Of a stretch of DNA of 34,892 nt, positions 24,015 to 32,315 are shown piece after piece. Under the pieces are notes generated by a model that was given only the letters and a program-made list of their open reading frames with translations, did not search any database and was not told the origin of the DNA. The translations under genes were made by a program, and so were the position numbers. The DNA lies in assembly GCA_947175545.1 (NCBI GenBank), contig CAMWNI010000018.1, forward strand, positions 1 through 34,892, read 5' to 3'. Positions within the stretch are counted from its first letter, which is position 1. Each line of letters starts with the position of its first letter. The DNA is from an uncultured Porphyromonadaceae bacterium. Its GTDB lineage: Bacteria > Bacteroidota > Bacteroidia > Bacteroidales > Muribaculaceae.

Positions 24015-24614
24015 ATGAGACCGACAATTGAATATGTCAAGACTCGTTTTGACGAGTTTAACCGCACGATTTTCGGCGGAAGGCTTCCGAAGGTGACAAT
24101 CCGTCTTAGCCGTGCGCGGTCTTTTCTGGGTCAGTTAGCCTATAAGAAGGTTCGTGGCAGAGGCGGTCAGGTATGCTTCGACGGGTTCACGCTGAAAATC
24201 AGCGTGCTGATTGACCGCGATCAAGAGATTATTGACGACACTATTCTTCACGAGATGATTCACCTGGAGATTCTTTACGGCCAAAAACATGACACGTCGG
24301 CCCACGGGATAATTTTCCGCGAACGAATGGCTCAGATAAACCGCGAATATGGCCGACACATCTCCATCAGCCACAAAGCGACGGCAACGGAACAGGCGTC
24401 AGACACAAGGAGCCGCGTTCACGTTATTGGCAGAGTTACACTGCACGATGGCACACGTGGCATTCTCGTTCCGGCCCATACGCGCATCAATACATTCCGC
24501 GCCATGATGGCACGACATCCGCAAGTCGCATCAATCGAATGGATTACGACGACCGATCCTTCTTATAACCGCTATCCGCGAACTCTGACGCCTAAGTTAT
24601 ATAAGACCCCTTAA
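24015..24614 (+). CDS. SprT-like zinc metalloprotease domain protein
   Basis: 199 residues from the ATG at 24015 (MRPTIEYVKTRFDEFN); the longer frame overlaps the promoter. SprT/Spartan-like fold: HEMIH (79-83) is the zinc-binding HExxH with Glu80 as catalytic base, and His97 in SAHGIIFRERM is a plausible third ligand. The residues before it (LDRDQEIIDDTILHEM-like context) and the preceding GQVCFDGFTLKIS strand fit the family. Spartan cleaves DNA-protein crosslinks; bacterial SprT members are mostly uncharacterised. The C-terminal part (about 130-199) is a small beta-rich domain (VHVIGRVTLHDG) in the place where many SprT proteins bind a second zinc, but it has no cysteines. The stop shares TTAA with the next, convergent gene. 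Confidence 0.82.
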   Translation: MRPTIEYVKTRFDEFNRTIFGGRLPKVTIRLSRARSFLGQLAYKKVRGRGGQVCFDGFTLKISVLIDRDQEIIDDTILHEMIHLEILYGQKHDTSAHGIIFRERMAQINREYGRHISISHKATATEQASDTRSRVHVIGRVTLHDGTRGILVPAHTRINTFRAMMARHPQVASIEWITTTDPSYNRYPRTLTPKLYKTP

Positions 24615-25021
24615 TAATACCATGTTCCATAGCCGTAGGTTTCAGCCAAGGAATGGGCGACCTCATCGACGGCAAGATACTGGTTCGGGTCATCGGACAG
24701 GTTATCACGGCGCAGGAAATCCTTGAACAAATCCGGAGTTTCGTCAAGATTGACGCCGATATGCGTCCAGTCAGGGTCTTGACGCGCAAGCGAGGCCTGC
24801 TGCATGTTTTCAAGACGGCTTGCGGCATCGTCGCTGCTCCAGAATGTCAGGCTGACACGAGGGGAGGTGATTGAGTCAGCGCGGAAAACACCGGAAATGT
24901 GTTCTATTTCGCGCGGCGGCTTCATCGGAACGTTATGTTGCCGCGAAGCAAAAGTGTCATGGCTGGAGATTAGAAGAATCACCAACGCACCAAGAAATAT
25001 TGAAAAAATTGCTCGATTCAT
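24611..25021 (-). CDS. Secreted thioredoxin-fold-like protein lacking cysteines
   Basis: 136 residues. A signal peptide or membrane anchor covers about 5-20 (IFSIFLGALVILLISS), followed by what I read as a thioredoxin/TlpA-like core. SPRVSLTFWSSDDAASRLE (54-72) is the strand plus the start of the active-site helix, and WTHIGVNLDETPDLFKDFL (85-103) the next strand and helix. The usual WCxxC is replaced by WSSDD, and the protein has no cysteine at all, so it cannot act as a redox enzyme. It also stops after YGYGTWYY, where I would expect another 15-40 residues of strands, so it may be truncated. The function is open: perhaps a binding or chaperone role. It is read in the same direction as purT, 49 bases after it. 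The fold call is an inference. Confidence 0.55.
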   Translation of the reverse strand: MNRAIFSIFLGALVILLISSHDTFASRQHNVPMKPPREIEHISGVFRADSITSPRVSLTFWSSDDAASRLENMQQASLARQDPDWTHIGVNLDETPDLFKDFLRRDNLSDDPNQYLAVDEVAHSLAETYGYGTWYY

Positions 25022-25070
25022 GTTTTAAGAACACATGAACCGAGCATTTGGTTTTTTGAACGAATGGAGG

Positions 25071-26255
25071 TCAGCGCAATTCAACGCTTAGCTTGCCCAA
25101 TGCGCGAGCAGCCTTTTCGCGAGCGGCCTCAACCGTCGAATCCGTTGCGAGGATTACGGCCATGCGTCGATGACCGCTGACTTCAGGCTTGCCGAACACT
25201 CGCATCGCAGTTCCGGATTCGGCAAGAACCGAGTCAAGGTTTCCAAGTATGATTTCCTTTGAATTGCCTTCAACAACAACGGCAGCAGACGCCGATGGAC
25301 CGTAGAATCTGATTTCCGGGACGGGGAGTCCGAGAACGGCGCGCGCATGGAGAGCAAATTCACTGAGGTCCTGCGAAATCATGGTGACCATGCCGGTGTC
25401 ATGCGGACGTGGAGACACTTCGGAGAAGATTACTTCGTCACCTTTAACAAACAGTTCGACTCCGAAAAGGCCATAACCGCCAAGAGCATCAGTCACTTTG
25501 CGAGCAATATCGCGAGCAGCTTCAAGAGCAGTGTCCGACATCGGCTGGGGTTGCCATGAGAAGCGATAGTCGCCATTCTCCTGATAATGTCCAACCGGTT
25601 CGCAAAAGGTTGTTCCTGACACGGAACGAACTGTCAGCAGGGTAATCTCATAGTCAAAGTCGACAAAACCCTCAACAATAACACGACCGGCGTCAGCTCT
25701 CGCGCCTTCGCGCGCTTCAGCCCAGGCGGAGTCGACCTGCCCGGGGGTGCGCACGGTTGACTGCCCGTGGCCGCTGCTGCTCATTACCGGCTTGACAACG
25801 CATGGCAGTCCGATTTCTTCGACGGCACGGTGAAATTCCTCAAGCGATGATGCAAAACGATATGGCGAGGTCTTCAACCCCAGCTCCTCAGCCGCAAGGC
25901 GACGGATGCCCTCACGATTCATTGTCAGCAGAGTGGCTGCGGCAGTCGGCGTTACGTTAAATCCTTCTTTTTCGAGTTCAACAAGCACGGGAGTGGCAAT
26001 TGCCTCAACCTCCGGGATAATGTGGTCCGGACGCTCCTCAAGAATTGCCTGACGGAGGGCATCGCCGTCGGTCATGTCGAAGATACGCGAACGGTTGGCA
26101 ACATGCATTGCCGGCGCATCGGCATACTTATCACAGGCAACGACTTCAACGCCGTAGCGCTGGAGTTCAATGGCGACTTCTTTGCCGAGTTCGCCGCTGC
26201 CAAGCAGCATCACCTTTGTTCCGGAAGGAGTAAACGGGGTTCCGAGTTTTGCCAT
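25071..26255 (-). CDS. purT: Formate-dependent phosphoribosylglycinamide formyltransferase 2
   Basis: 394 residues, the same size as E. coli PurT. This ATP-grasp enzyme makes FGAR from GAR, formate and ATP in purine synthesis, an alternative to folate-dependent PurN. The start [21 protein letters not shown] contains the nucleotide-fold glycines. [11 protein letters not shown] (about 80-90), [14 protein letters not shown] (about 152-165), [14 protein letters not shown] and [15 protein letters not shown] are conserved PurT segments. It is seven bases downstream of a Crp/Fnr-type regulator and is surely co-transcribed with it. Using formate as the one-carbon source suits an anaerobe that makes formate from pyruvate. 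Confidence 0.96.
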   Translation of the reverse strand: MAKLGTPFTPSGTKVMLLGSGELGKEVAIELQRYGVEVVACDKYADAPAMHVANRSRIFDMTDGDALRQAILEERPDHIIPEVEAIATPVLVELEKEGFNVTPTAAATLLTMNREGIRRLAAEELGLKTSPYRFASSLEEFHRAVEEIGLPCVVKPVMSSSGHGQSTVRTPGQVDSAWAEAREGARADAGRVIVEGFVDFDYEITLLTVRSVSGTTFCEPVGHYQENGDYRFSWQPQPMSDTALEAARDIARKVTDALGGYGLFGVELFVKGDEVIFSEVSPRPHDTGMVTMISQDLSEFALHARAVLGLPVPEIRFYGPSASAAVVVEGNSKEIILGNLDSVLAESGTAMRVFGKPEVSGHRRMAVILATDSTVEAAREKAARALGKLSVELR

Positions 26256-26262
26256 AATATTG

Positions 26263-26961
26263 TTATCCTAATTTACTGATGTTATGAAGTTGCGGTTCAT
26301 CGAGGATGCGGATTCGACGGCCATCGACCGTGATGAGGTGTTCGCTGACAAACGCTGACAATGTGCGAATTGCATTGGAGGTTGTCATGTTTGACAGATT
26401 GGCCAAATCTTCGCGGCTCATGTAGATTCGCAGGGTTGACATGTCATCCTCATAGCCATAATTTTCCGCCAGTACAATGAGAGCCTCGGCAAGGCGTCCA
26501 CGGATATGCTTCTGGGTCAGATTGACAATTTTCGTGTCGGAACTGCCCAGATTTGTGGCCAATTCCTTAATGAAGAAACGCGCAACTGCATTGTTCTGAT
26601 TGATTAGCTGCTCGACAACCGTGAGCGGCAGAGTGCCGATTGTGCATGATTCGAAGGCCGAAGCGGAACTGACGTAAGGTTCGCCCGCAAAGTAGGCCCG
26701 GTAACCGAAGTATTGAACCGGACGAATAAGACGGATAATCTGCGTGCGACCGCCAACTCCGTCTTTCCATTTCTTCACTTTTCCGGACACAAGACACCAG
26801 AGAAATTCCGGAGTGTCTTTTTCGGAATAAACCACCTCATTTTTTTTATAATGATGCAGGGTAAAGTTTTCTGTCACCAACCGCTTTTCGTCGGCCGATA
26901 AAACGGACCAAAGTTCGGATAAATCCTCGCTTATAACCTGTTCAAGAACTTCTCGTATCAT
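26263..26961 (-). CDS. Crp/Fnr-family transcriptional regulator
   Basis: 232 residues. An N-terminal cyclic-nucleotide-binding-type beta roll (about 15-120: [30 protein letters not shown]) is followed by the dimer helix and a C-terminal winged helix with the recognition region [24 protein letters not shown] (about 180-203). There is no N-terminal cysteine cluster, so it is not an oxygen-sensing Fnr. The R and S/T residues that bind cAMP in CRP are not evident either, so the effector is unknown. It shares a transcript with purT and may regulate it. Its promoter (26994-27024) matches the consensus perfectly. Confidence 0.9.
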   Translation of the reverse strand: MIREVLEQVISEDLSELWSVLSADEKRLVTENFTLHHYKKNEVVYSEKDTPEFLWCLVSGKVKKWKDGVGGRTQIIRLIRPVQYFGYRAYFAGEPYVSSASAFESCTIGTLPLTVVEQLINQNNAVARFFIKELATNLGSSDTKIVNLTQKHIRGRLAEALIVLAENYGYEDDMSTLRIYMSREDLANLSNMTTSNAIRTLSAFVSEHLITVDGRRIRILDEPQLHNISKLG

Positions 26962-26993
26962 TTTAATATTGTACCATAAACTACTTAGGACCG

Positions 26994-27024
26994 CAAAATT
27001 AAGAATTTTCTACGACATTAACAA
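26994..27024 (-). promoter_or_regulatory. Promoter of the crp/fnr-purT operon
   Basis: Minus-strand TAATTTTG (27001-26994) with TTG (27024-27022) 20 bases upstream; leader about 28 bases. Confidence 0.75.
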
Positions 27025-27105
27025 GCGTTACGCGCCTTAATCCGTTCATTTCAGTTAAATATATATGACAATTAATCACAGAGGCAACCGCGTCTTCTTG
27101 CCGGC

Positions 27106-27175
27106 GCTTACGTAAGCTTGCATTTGCAAGATTGTTTTAGCCGGATTGCTCGGGAACAGAGTACGTTTTCCCAGC
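27106..27175. other. Cluster of small palindromes in the crp/GH16 gap
   Basis: The 323-base gap 26962-27284 holds two promoters and, between them, no gene I can support. It contains the perfect palindrome GCTTACGTAAGC (27106-27117), the overlapping hairpin CTTGCA-TT-TGCAAG (27117-27130) and a hairpin GCTcGGGAA/TTCCCAGC (27148-27175, one bulge). The part from 27141 to 27175 vaguely recalls a tRNA T-arm, but no tRNA can be folded. It could be a decayed insertion or regulatory DNA. Confidence 0.35.
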
Positions 27176-27217
27176 GCGACTGACTACGCGACGCCATATC
27201 TCCTGTTGATATTTATA

Positions 27218-27249
27218 TTTGCATTTTTTAAAATTTTTCTTTATTTTTG
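27218..27249 (+). promoter_or_regulatory. Promoter of the GH16 gene
   Basis: TTTG (27218-27221), 20-base spacer, TATTTTTG (27242-27249); start near 27255, leader about 30 bases. Confidence 0.75.
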
Positions 27250-27284
27250 CAAAAACTTTTTATTTTCAAACCTAAAATATTATC

Positions 27285-29102
27285 ATGAAACCAGTTATTA
27301 CTCTTATCACATTAGGCCTCGGCGTTTTTTCTGCCTTTGCATCACCATATGAGCTGAATTACCCAGACACACAACAAATTCCCACGTCCAAAGGACGCTC
27401 CACAGGCTCCATAACCTTAACCGGCAAAACGGGGTCACAGACATTGGCAGTAGATCAGAATGCCGACCATCTCTTGTATCATAAAGTATTTACTGCGCCA
27501 TTCGTCGTGACTCCGGGCGAAACCGTTTCCGCATCTGTCGGGTATACCGGCAACTGGATGAATGCATACGTATATATTGACTATGACAACGACGGCGTAT
27601 TCAATCCCGAGACTGAGGCTGTTACTTATAGCAATCTCAACGGTCAGAACTCTGCCGGAGAAACCAATGCCTCCTCCAACACAATGGCAATGCCGTCGTT
27701 TGTCATTCCCGAGGATATCAACACAGGCGTATACCGTATCCGATTCAAAGTCGACTGGAATTCAATTGATCCGGGAGGTAACACAACCTCGAACAATACG
27801 ATTATCCAGAATGAAGGTTCAATTACGGACGCCATGCTGATGGTATGTAACGATAAGGAAGACGTAACCTTAATCGTCAATGGCGAAGACGGGCGTCTGG
27901 TTCAACCGGATAAACAAGCCCTTCCGAAAACAGTAGAGGCTTTGAATTCGATTATTTTCAAAGGACTGCCGGACATTGGGCAGCATCTTGAATCCGTCCG
28001 CGTAGAATATGGCTATCCTGAAGCAGAAGTCAAATTCGATAATATCAGCACTTTCACATACATGGTAGAAGGAGCCGAGGTTTTCCGCAACGAAGGTGTA
28101 ATTCCCTCTTACGCAATTGTAGGTAACAACGTTATGGTCACTCCGGTCTTCGCGGATGGCGAATTTGTTGACCCCATCGAGAAAGACGGCTACCGCCTGG
28201 TATGGAACGATGAGTTCAACCTGCCCGACGGAACATCTGCGGATATGGTCAACAACTGGCAAACACCGAGCCGCATGGACGCCACCTGGCGCCGCTTTGT
28301 CACCGACCGTGATGACCTGCGCGAAATCCATAACGGACGAGTTGTGCTTGCCGCAAAGATCAACGATGGAGCCAATCCCGACATCACCTCCGAATGGATA
28401 ACCGGCGCACTCGAAAGCGCCACCAAATTTAACTACACTTACGGCTATACAGAAGCTCGTCTCCATTGCCACTATGTTGCCGGCACATTCCCTGCTTACT
28501 GGATGATGCCCGAAGACCAAAGCGCAGGCTGGCCTCTTTGTGGAGAGATCGACATCTGGGAAGCTGCTGACGGTCCGAAACGCAGCTGGCACACCATCCA
28601 CGGCCCGTGGAATCGCAACGGCGGCAGTATCTCAAGCGGCGCACTGCCAATTGACTACAGCAAACCTATTGTATATGGCCTTGAATGGACTCCGGATTAC
28701 CTGGAATGGTTTATTGACGGCGAAAGCGTATATAAAGTTGAAAAAAGCCATGACCGCATCGGCGATGAAAGATGGGTATTTGACAAACCTTTCTTTATCC
28801 GTATCAACCAGAGCATAGGCGACGGAAGCTGGGCCGGAAAAGGCAACCCCCTGGTTGTTTATACAACCGAATTTGACTACGTTCGCGTATACCAGAAAGA
28901 AGGTCAGCAAAACGAAGGCGGGAAAACTTACAGCATTGACTACTTTGAACAAACCAACATTGAAAATATCGAATCCGTATCTGAAAACTCAGATGCCGTA
29001 TCATATTTCGACCTTCAAGGTCGTGCCGTAAAGAATCCGAAGCTCGCAGGAGTATATATTGAACGCAACAACAAACAGACCAGAAAGTTCGTGAGCCGAT
29101 AA
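27285..29102 (+). CDS. Secreted GH16-family glycoside hydrolase with GEVED domain and T9SS-like tail
   Basis: 605 residues. A signal peptide (MKPVITLITLGLGVFSAFAS) is followed by a GEVED-type beta domain (about 35-190) with an Asp-rich, probably calcium-binding loop, YIDYDNDGVFNPE. A linker domain of about 100 residues and the GH16 catalytic domain (about 302-537) come next. GEIDIWEAADG carries nucleophile Glu421, assisting Asp423 and acid/base Glu426; this is EIDIWE, where many laminarinases have EIDIME. Other GH16 segments are FPAYWMMPED and YGLEWTPDYLEWFIDG. The last 35 residues (VSYFDLQGRAVKNPKLAGVYI) resemble a short T9SS sorting domain, so export and attachment through PorU is likely. 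GH16 enzymes cut beta-1,3/1,4-glucans, agars or carrageenans; the substrate is not clear. No susC/susD genes are adjacent. The gene has its own promoter and terminator. Confidence 0.88.
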   Translation: MKPVITLITLGLGVFSAFASPYELNYPDTQQIPTSKGRSTGSITLTGKTGSQTLAVDQNADHLLYHKVFTAPFVVTPGETVSASVGYTGNWMNAYVYIDYDNDGVFNPETEAVTYSNLNGQNSAGETNASSNTMAMPSFVIPEDINTGVYRIRFKVDWNSIDPGGNTTSNNTIIQNEGSITDAMLMVCNDKEDVTLIVNGEDGRLVQPDKQALPKTVEALNSIIFKGLPDIGQHLESVRVEYGYPEAEVKFDNISTFTYMVEGAEVFRNEGVIPSYAIVGNNVMVTPVFADGEFVDPIEKDGYRLVWNDEFNLPDGTSADMVNNWQTPSRMDATWRRFVTDRDDLREIHNGRVVLAAKINDGANPDITSEWITGALESATKFNYTYGYTEARLHCHYVAGTFPAYWMMPEDQSAGWPLCGEIDIWEAADGPKRSWHTIHGPWNRNGGSISSGALPIDYSKPIVYGLEWTPDYLEWFIDGESVYKVEKSHDRIGDERWVFDKPFFIRINQSIGDGSWAGKGNPLVVYTTEFDYVRVYQKEGQQNEGGKTYSIDYFEQTNIENIESVSENSDAVSYFDLQGRAVKNPKLAGVYIERNNKQTRKFVSR

Positions 29103-29126
29103 ACAACATATTGTCAGCTAAACAAC

Positions 29127-29174
29127 AAAAAAACAGTCAGCGCCGACAAGTTAATCGGCGCTGACTGCTTTTTT
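29127..29174 (+). terminator. Terminator after the GH16 gene, probably bidirectional
   Basis: AGTCAGCGCCGA (29135-29146) pairs perfectly with TCGGCGCTGACT (29155-29166), loop of eight, then TTTTTT from 29169. The A run before the stem (29127-29133) would give a U run for the opposing GNAT transcript. Confidence 0.9.
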
Positions 29175-29213
29175 ACTTTAACCAAAAGAAGACCTGCAGT
29201 CGGGAGCAGGATA

Positions 29214-30071
29214 TCAGAGAGGCAATATCATTTCAAATTGCTTGCTTGCCGGACTGACGCCCATTGCCGTCAGAAACGCACTAAGAGTCAGATTATCAGA
29301 GCTGACATTCAGAACCTTGATAAAATCCGTATGCATACGGCCAAGTGCGTCACGTAACAATCCAGATGCAATGCCCTTGCGCCTGTATTCGTTTTTGACA
29401 GCAATCTGGGTCAAATCTCCGGAAATCTTATCGAATACACAATAACCCGCCGGCTCTCCGTCAATGAATGCGCCAAGGCACGTCAGATTGTCCTTGCCGC
29501 GTTCGATGGATTCAACGTTGTTCTGCCACGACGGATAAAAATCACAATAGACCTGCATCCGCCTGATTGAATCCACATTGACCTCACAAACCTCACAATC
29601 CGCCATACTTGTCCTGACTGACAGTTGCTTATTGATGTTTTCAATAGACTGCCTGTAACAATCAAACTCTCTGGCTACCTCGAAATTCATTTTGCGATAA
29701 ACTGAAATCGCTTTCTGATTGCTCTGCAAAACCTCCAGCAGGTATTGCCTGACACCGGCCTGCCGAAGAAACGGAATGGAATGTGTGAAGATTCGTCCGG
29801 CAAGCCCTTGTCCTCTATACTCTCTTACCGTTCCGGTTCCGGTATCATAAGCAGTAAAGACGCCATTGAACAAACCGGTGCCATTCAATGTAAATGCAAC
29901 AATCTCACCATTGTCGAATGCCGCGAATGACAGTTGCGGATTATATCCTCGCCTGCAAAGCATTGATTGGACTTCTGGCTTATCAAAATGAATTTCATAA
30001 TCTTCAAAAGCTCTTTCAAAGCCGCGAAACAGCGTTTCAAAATCACAACTCTCTAAATTCTTGAATTCCAT
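29214..30071 (-). CDS. Two-domain GNAT acetyltransferase
   Basis: 285 residues with two GNAT folds. The first (about 1-150) has the acetyl-CoA-binding motif A as GTVREYRGQGLAGRIF and motif B as QSNQKAISVYRKMNFEV. The second (about 155-285) has LTQIAVKNEYRRKGIASGLL, a better match to the R/Q-x-x-G-x-G/A loop. Both P-loops look usable. Such tandem GNAT proteins act on small molecules such as aminoglycosides, mycothiol precursors or amines, or on proteins; nothing here tells which. It is a single gene with its own -7 box (30113-30120), divergent from sufC and convergent with the GH16 gene. Confidence 0.85.
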   Translation of the reverse strand: MEFKNLESCDFETLFRGFERAFEDYEIHFDKPEVQSMLCRRGYNPQLSFAAFDNGEIVAFTLNGTGLFNGVFTAYDTGTGTVREYRGQGLAGRIFTHSIPFLRQAGVRQYLLEVLQSNQKAISVYRKMNFEVAREFDCYRQSIENINKQLSVRTSMADCEVCEVNVDSIRRMQVYCDFYPSWQNNVESIERGKDNLTCLGAFIDGEPAGYCVFDKISGDLTQIAVKNEYRRKGIASGLLRDALGRMHTDFIKVLNVSSDNLTLSAFLTAMGVSPASKQFEMILPL

Positions 30072-30112
30072 TATATCTCTATTACTGATTATAGCAATCT
30101 GATTCTATTGCA

Positions 30113-30120
30113 CAAAGTTA
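30113..30120 (-). promoter_or_regulatory. -7 box of the GNAT gene
   Basis: TAACTTTG on the minus strand; no TTG at the right distance upstream. Start near 30107, leader about 36 bases. Confidence 0.55.
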
Positions 30121-30212
30121 ACAATTTTCTTTCAAACACCCTATATGACGTATAATTAACGACATGGCAAAATTCAGAAACATCTCAATAGCAATTTATC
30201 CGGAATTTTTGC

Positions 30213-30220
30213 TAACTTTG
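30213..30220 (+). promoter_or_regulatory. -7 box of the sufCDS operon
   Basis: TAACTTTG followed by C, without a clear -33 TTG. Start near 30226, leader about 21 bases to sufC. Confidence 0.6.
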
Positions 30221-30246
30221 CGCTATGTTTTAACGTTAAGACTATA

Positions 30247-31035
30247 ATGGAAAACAAGAATTCGACAGAAATGCTTCTGGATGTGCGCGGTTTGCGCGCA
30301 TCAATTGATGGCAAAGAAATATTGAAAGGCATTAACCTTCAGGTGCGTCCGGGTGAGGTTCACGCAATCATGGGACCTAACGGTTCGGGCAAATCGACTT
30401 TCTCCGAGGTGCTTGCCGGCGCCCCGGCGTTTACGGTTATGGACGGCGAAGCCTGGCTTAACGGCGTTAACCTACTTGAACTAAGCCCGGAAAATCGCAG
30501 TCATGAGGGACTATTTCTCTCGTTTCAATATCCCGTTGAGATTCCGGGGGTTTCGATGGCCAATTTCATGAAAGCTGCAATCAATGCCAAAAGGAAATAC
30601 TTTGGCCAGGAGCCGCTGACGGCAGCAGAGTTTCTCAAGTTGATGAAGGAAAAGCGCTCAGTTGTCGAACTTGACTCTAAACTCGCGTCACGTTCCGTCA
30701 ACGAAGGATTCAGCGGAGGCGAAAAAAAACGCAATGAGATTTTCCAGATGGCAATGCTGGAGCCAAAACTGAGCATCCTGGACGAGACGGACTCAGGACT
30801 GGACATTGACGCGCTGCGCGTTGTTGCCGAGGGAGTCAACAAGTTACATACGCCCCAAAATGCGACTATTGTCATTACGCACTATCAGCGCCTGCTGGAC
30901 TACATCAAGCCTGATTTCGTACACGTTCTTTATAAAGGCCGAATTGTGCGCACAGGCGGCCCAGAGCTTGCACTGGAACTCGAAGAACGGGGCTATGACT
31001 GGATTAAGAACGAAATTGACGCCCAAGAGCAATGA
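30247..31035 (+). CDS. sufC: Fe-S cluster assembly ATPase SufC
   Basis: 262 residues, a soluble ABC-type ATPase that drives conformational changes in the SufBCD scaffold during Fe-S cluster assembly. Walker A is GPNGSGKS (43-50). The signature FSGGEKKRNEIFQM, with its extra lysines, and the Walker B/D-loop LSILDETDSGLDIDAL are diagnostic for SufC. The H-loop lies in VITHYQR. It starts the operon, with its own -7 box; the 176-base gap to the divergent GNAT gene leaves no room for sufB. The stop overlaps the sufD start by four bases (ATGA). Confidence 0.96.
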   Translation: MENKNSTEMLLDVRGLRASIDGKEILKGINLQVRPGEVHAIMGPNGSGKSTFSEVLAGAPAFTVMDGEAWLNGVNLLELSPENRSHEGLFLSFQYPVEIPGVSMANFMKAAINAKRKYFGQEPLTAAEFLKLMKEKRSVVELDSKLASRSVNEGFSGGEKKRNEIFQMAMLEPKLSILDETDSGLDIDALRVVAEGVNKLHTPQNATIVITHYQRLLDYIKPDFVHVLYKGRIVRTGGPELALELEERGYDWIKNEIDAQEQ

Positions 31036-32315
31036 ATCAATATCAGCAACTCTATGAAGAGAATCGCGACGTTCTCGGCGAAAGAGGCGATGAGCTGAAG
31101 GCATTTCTCGAATCAGCGGCGGAGATTGACAAGGTTTTCGCTCCCGAAACATATGCCGTCAACCTTCGCCGTCTGAAACTCCCGGTCGATGCCGCGAAAT
31201 CCTTTAAATGTGCCGTTCCGGCAGTCAGCACGACACCGGCCCTGGTTGTCAATGACATCTTCCAGCCGTCAAAGCGACTTCCGGAGGGCGTGACTTTTAT
31301 GTCGCTTCGCGCCGCAGCTGAATTGCATCCGGAGTGGATTCCGGCAAGTGTCCGCGACGATATCAAGTCGGCCGAATCAAGGCTTAACGATCTTCTCTGG
31401 ACCGACGGCGCCCTGATTCGTATCGGACAGAATGTAAGACCGGAACGTCCGCTGCAACTTGTCAACATTTTGTCAGCGCCAATGGACCTGATGGTCTGCC
31501 GGCGAGTGATTATTGTTGTAGAATCCGGGGCTGACGCCAAACTGCTACTGTGTGACCACACTCAGGACAGCGAACATAACTATCTGGTTAATGAGTTAAT
31601 CGAGGTTTCAGTTGCCGAGGGCGGCCGCCTCTCGCTGGACCGCGTTGAAGAGTCGTCGCCGCTGACTGTACGTCGGTCGGAAATGCACGTTCAGGTTGGA
31701 GCAAACGCCCGGTTCTGTTCAACCTCTTCCCTGCTGACATGTGGCGACTCGTCATCAAAAATCAATGTAAGCCTTGACGCATCGGGCGCCGAAGCAAGCG
31801 TAAACGGCATGGTGATTGCGTCCGGCACGCAGACCCCGGCATTTCATACCCGCATCAGACACAAGGCAGACCACACGTTATCGAACCAAGTGTTCAAATA
31901 CGTTGCCGACGGACAAAGCAATTGCACCTTTGACGGCCTTATTATTGTTGACGAGTCGGCCAGATTTACAGAGGCATATCAGACCAACCATAACCTGCTC
32001 GCAAGCAACGACGCAAAGATGCACACCGAGCCGACCCTTGAAATATATTGCGACGAGGTGAAATGTTCTCACGGAGCAACGACCGGTCAACTTGACGACA
32101 CGGCACTGTTCTATATGCGCTCACGCGGAATCCCCGAAGCAGAGGCCCGACGTATGCTCATGGAAGCATTCCTTTCTGACGTAATTGCAAACGTCGGAAT
32201 CGACAGCCTTCGCGAACGCCTGCGCCATCTCGTTGAACGTCGCTTCTCGGCCCTTGCAGAAGGCAGCGACTCATGTGCCGACTGTTCGGCAATCAATGCT
32301 CTGAAACAAGAATAA
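31032..32315 (+). CDS. sufD: Fe-S cluster assembly protein SufD
   Basis: 427 residues with the SufB/SufD-type beta-helix (about 150-370) followed by the C-terminal helical domain. That domain has the family segment EVKCSHGATTGQLDDTALFYMRSRGI, including the His near the cluster-assembly site. SufD normally pairs with SufB and two SufC in the scaffold. The N-terminal third is helical and variable, as usual. It overlaps sufC by four bases and shares one base with sufS (TAATG), so translation is probably coupled. I considered whether this could be SufB, but the length (427 against about 480) and the position after sufC favour SufD. Confidence 0.92.
   Translation: MNQYQQLYEENRDVLGERGDELKAFLESAAEIDKVFAPETYAVNLRRLKLPVDAAKSFKCAVPAVSTTPALVVNDIFQPSKRLPEGVTFMSLRAAAELHPEWIPASVRDDIKSAESRLNDLLWTDGALIRIGQNVRPERPLQLVNILSAPMDLMVCRRVIIVVESGADAKLLLCDHTQDSEHNYLVNELIEVSVAEGGRLSLDRVEESSPLTVRRSEMHVQVGANARFCSTSSLLTCGDSSSKINVSLDASGAEASVNGMVIASGTQTPAFHTRIRHKADHTLSNQVFKYVADGQSNCTFDGLIIVDESARFTEAYQTNHNLLASNDAKMHTEPTLEIYCDEVKCSHGATTGQLDDTALFYMRSRGIPEAEARRMLMEAFLSDVIANVGIDSLRERLRHLVERRFSALAEGSDSCADCSAINALKQE

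Noticed and set aside
27146-27352. Frame reading LGNRVRFPSAT, and a tRNA-like look of the DNA at 27141-27175
   Set aside because: The frame starts with TTG and overlaps the GH16 promoter and gene. No acceptor stem or anticodon arm can be formed, so no tRNA is called.
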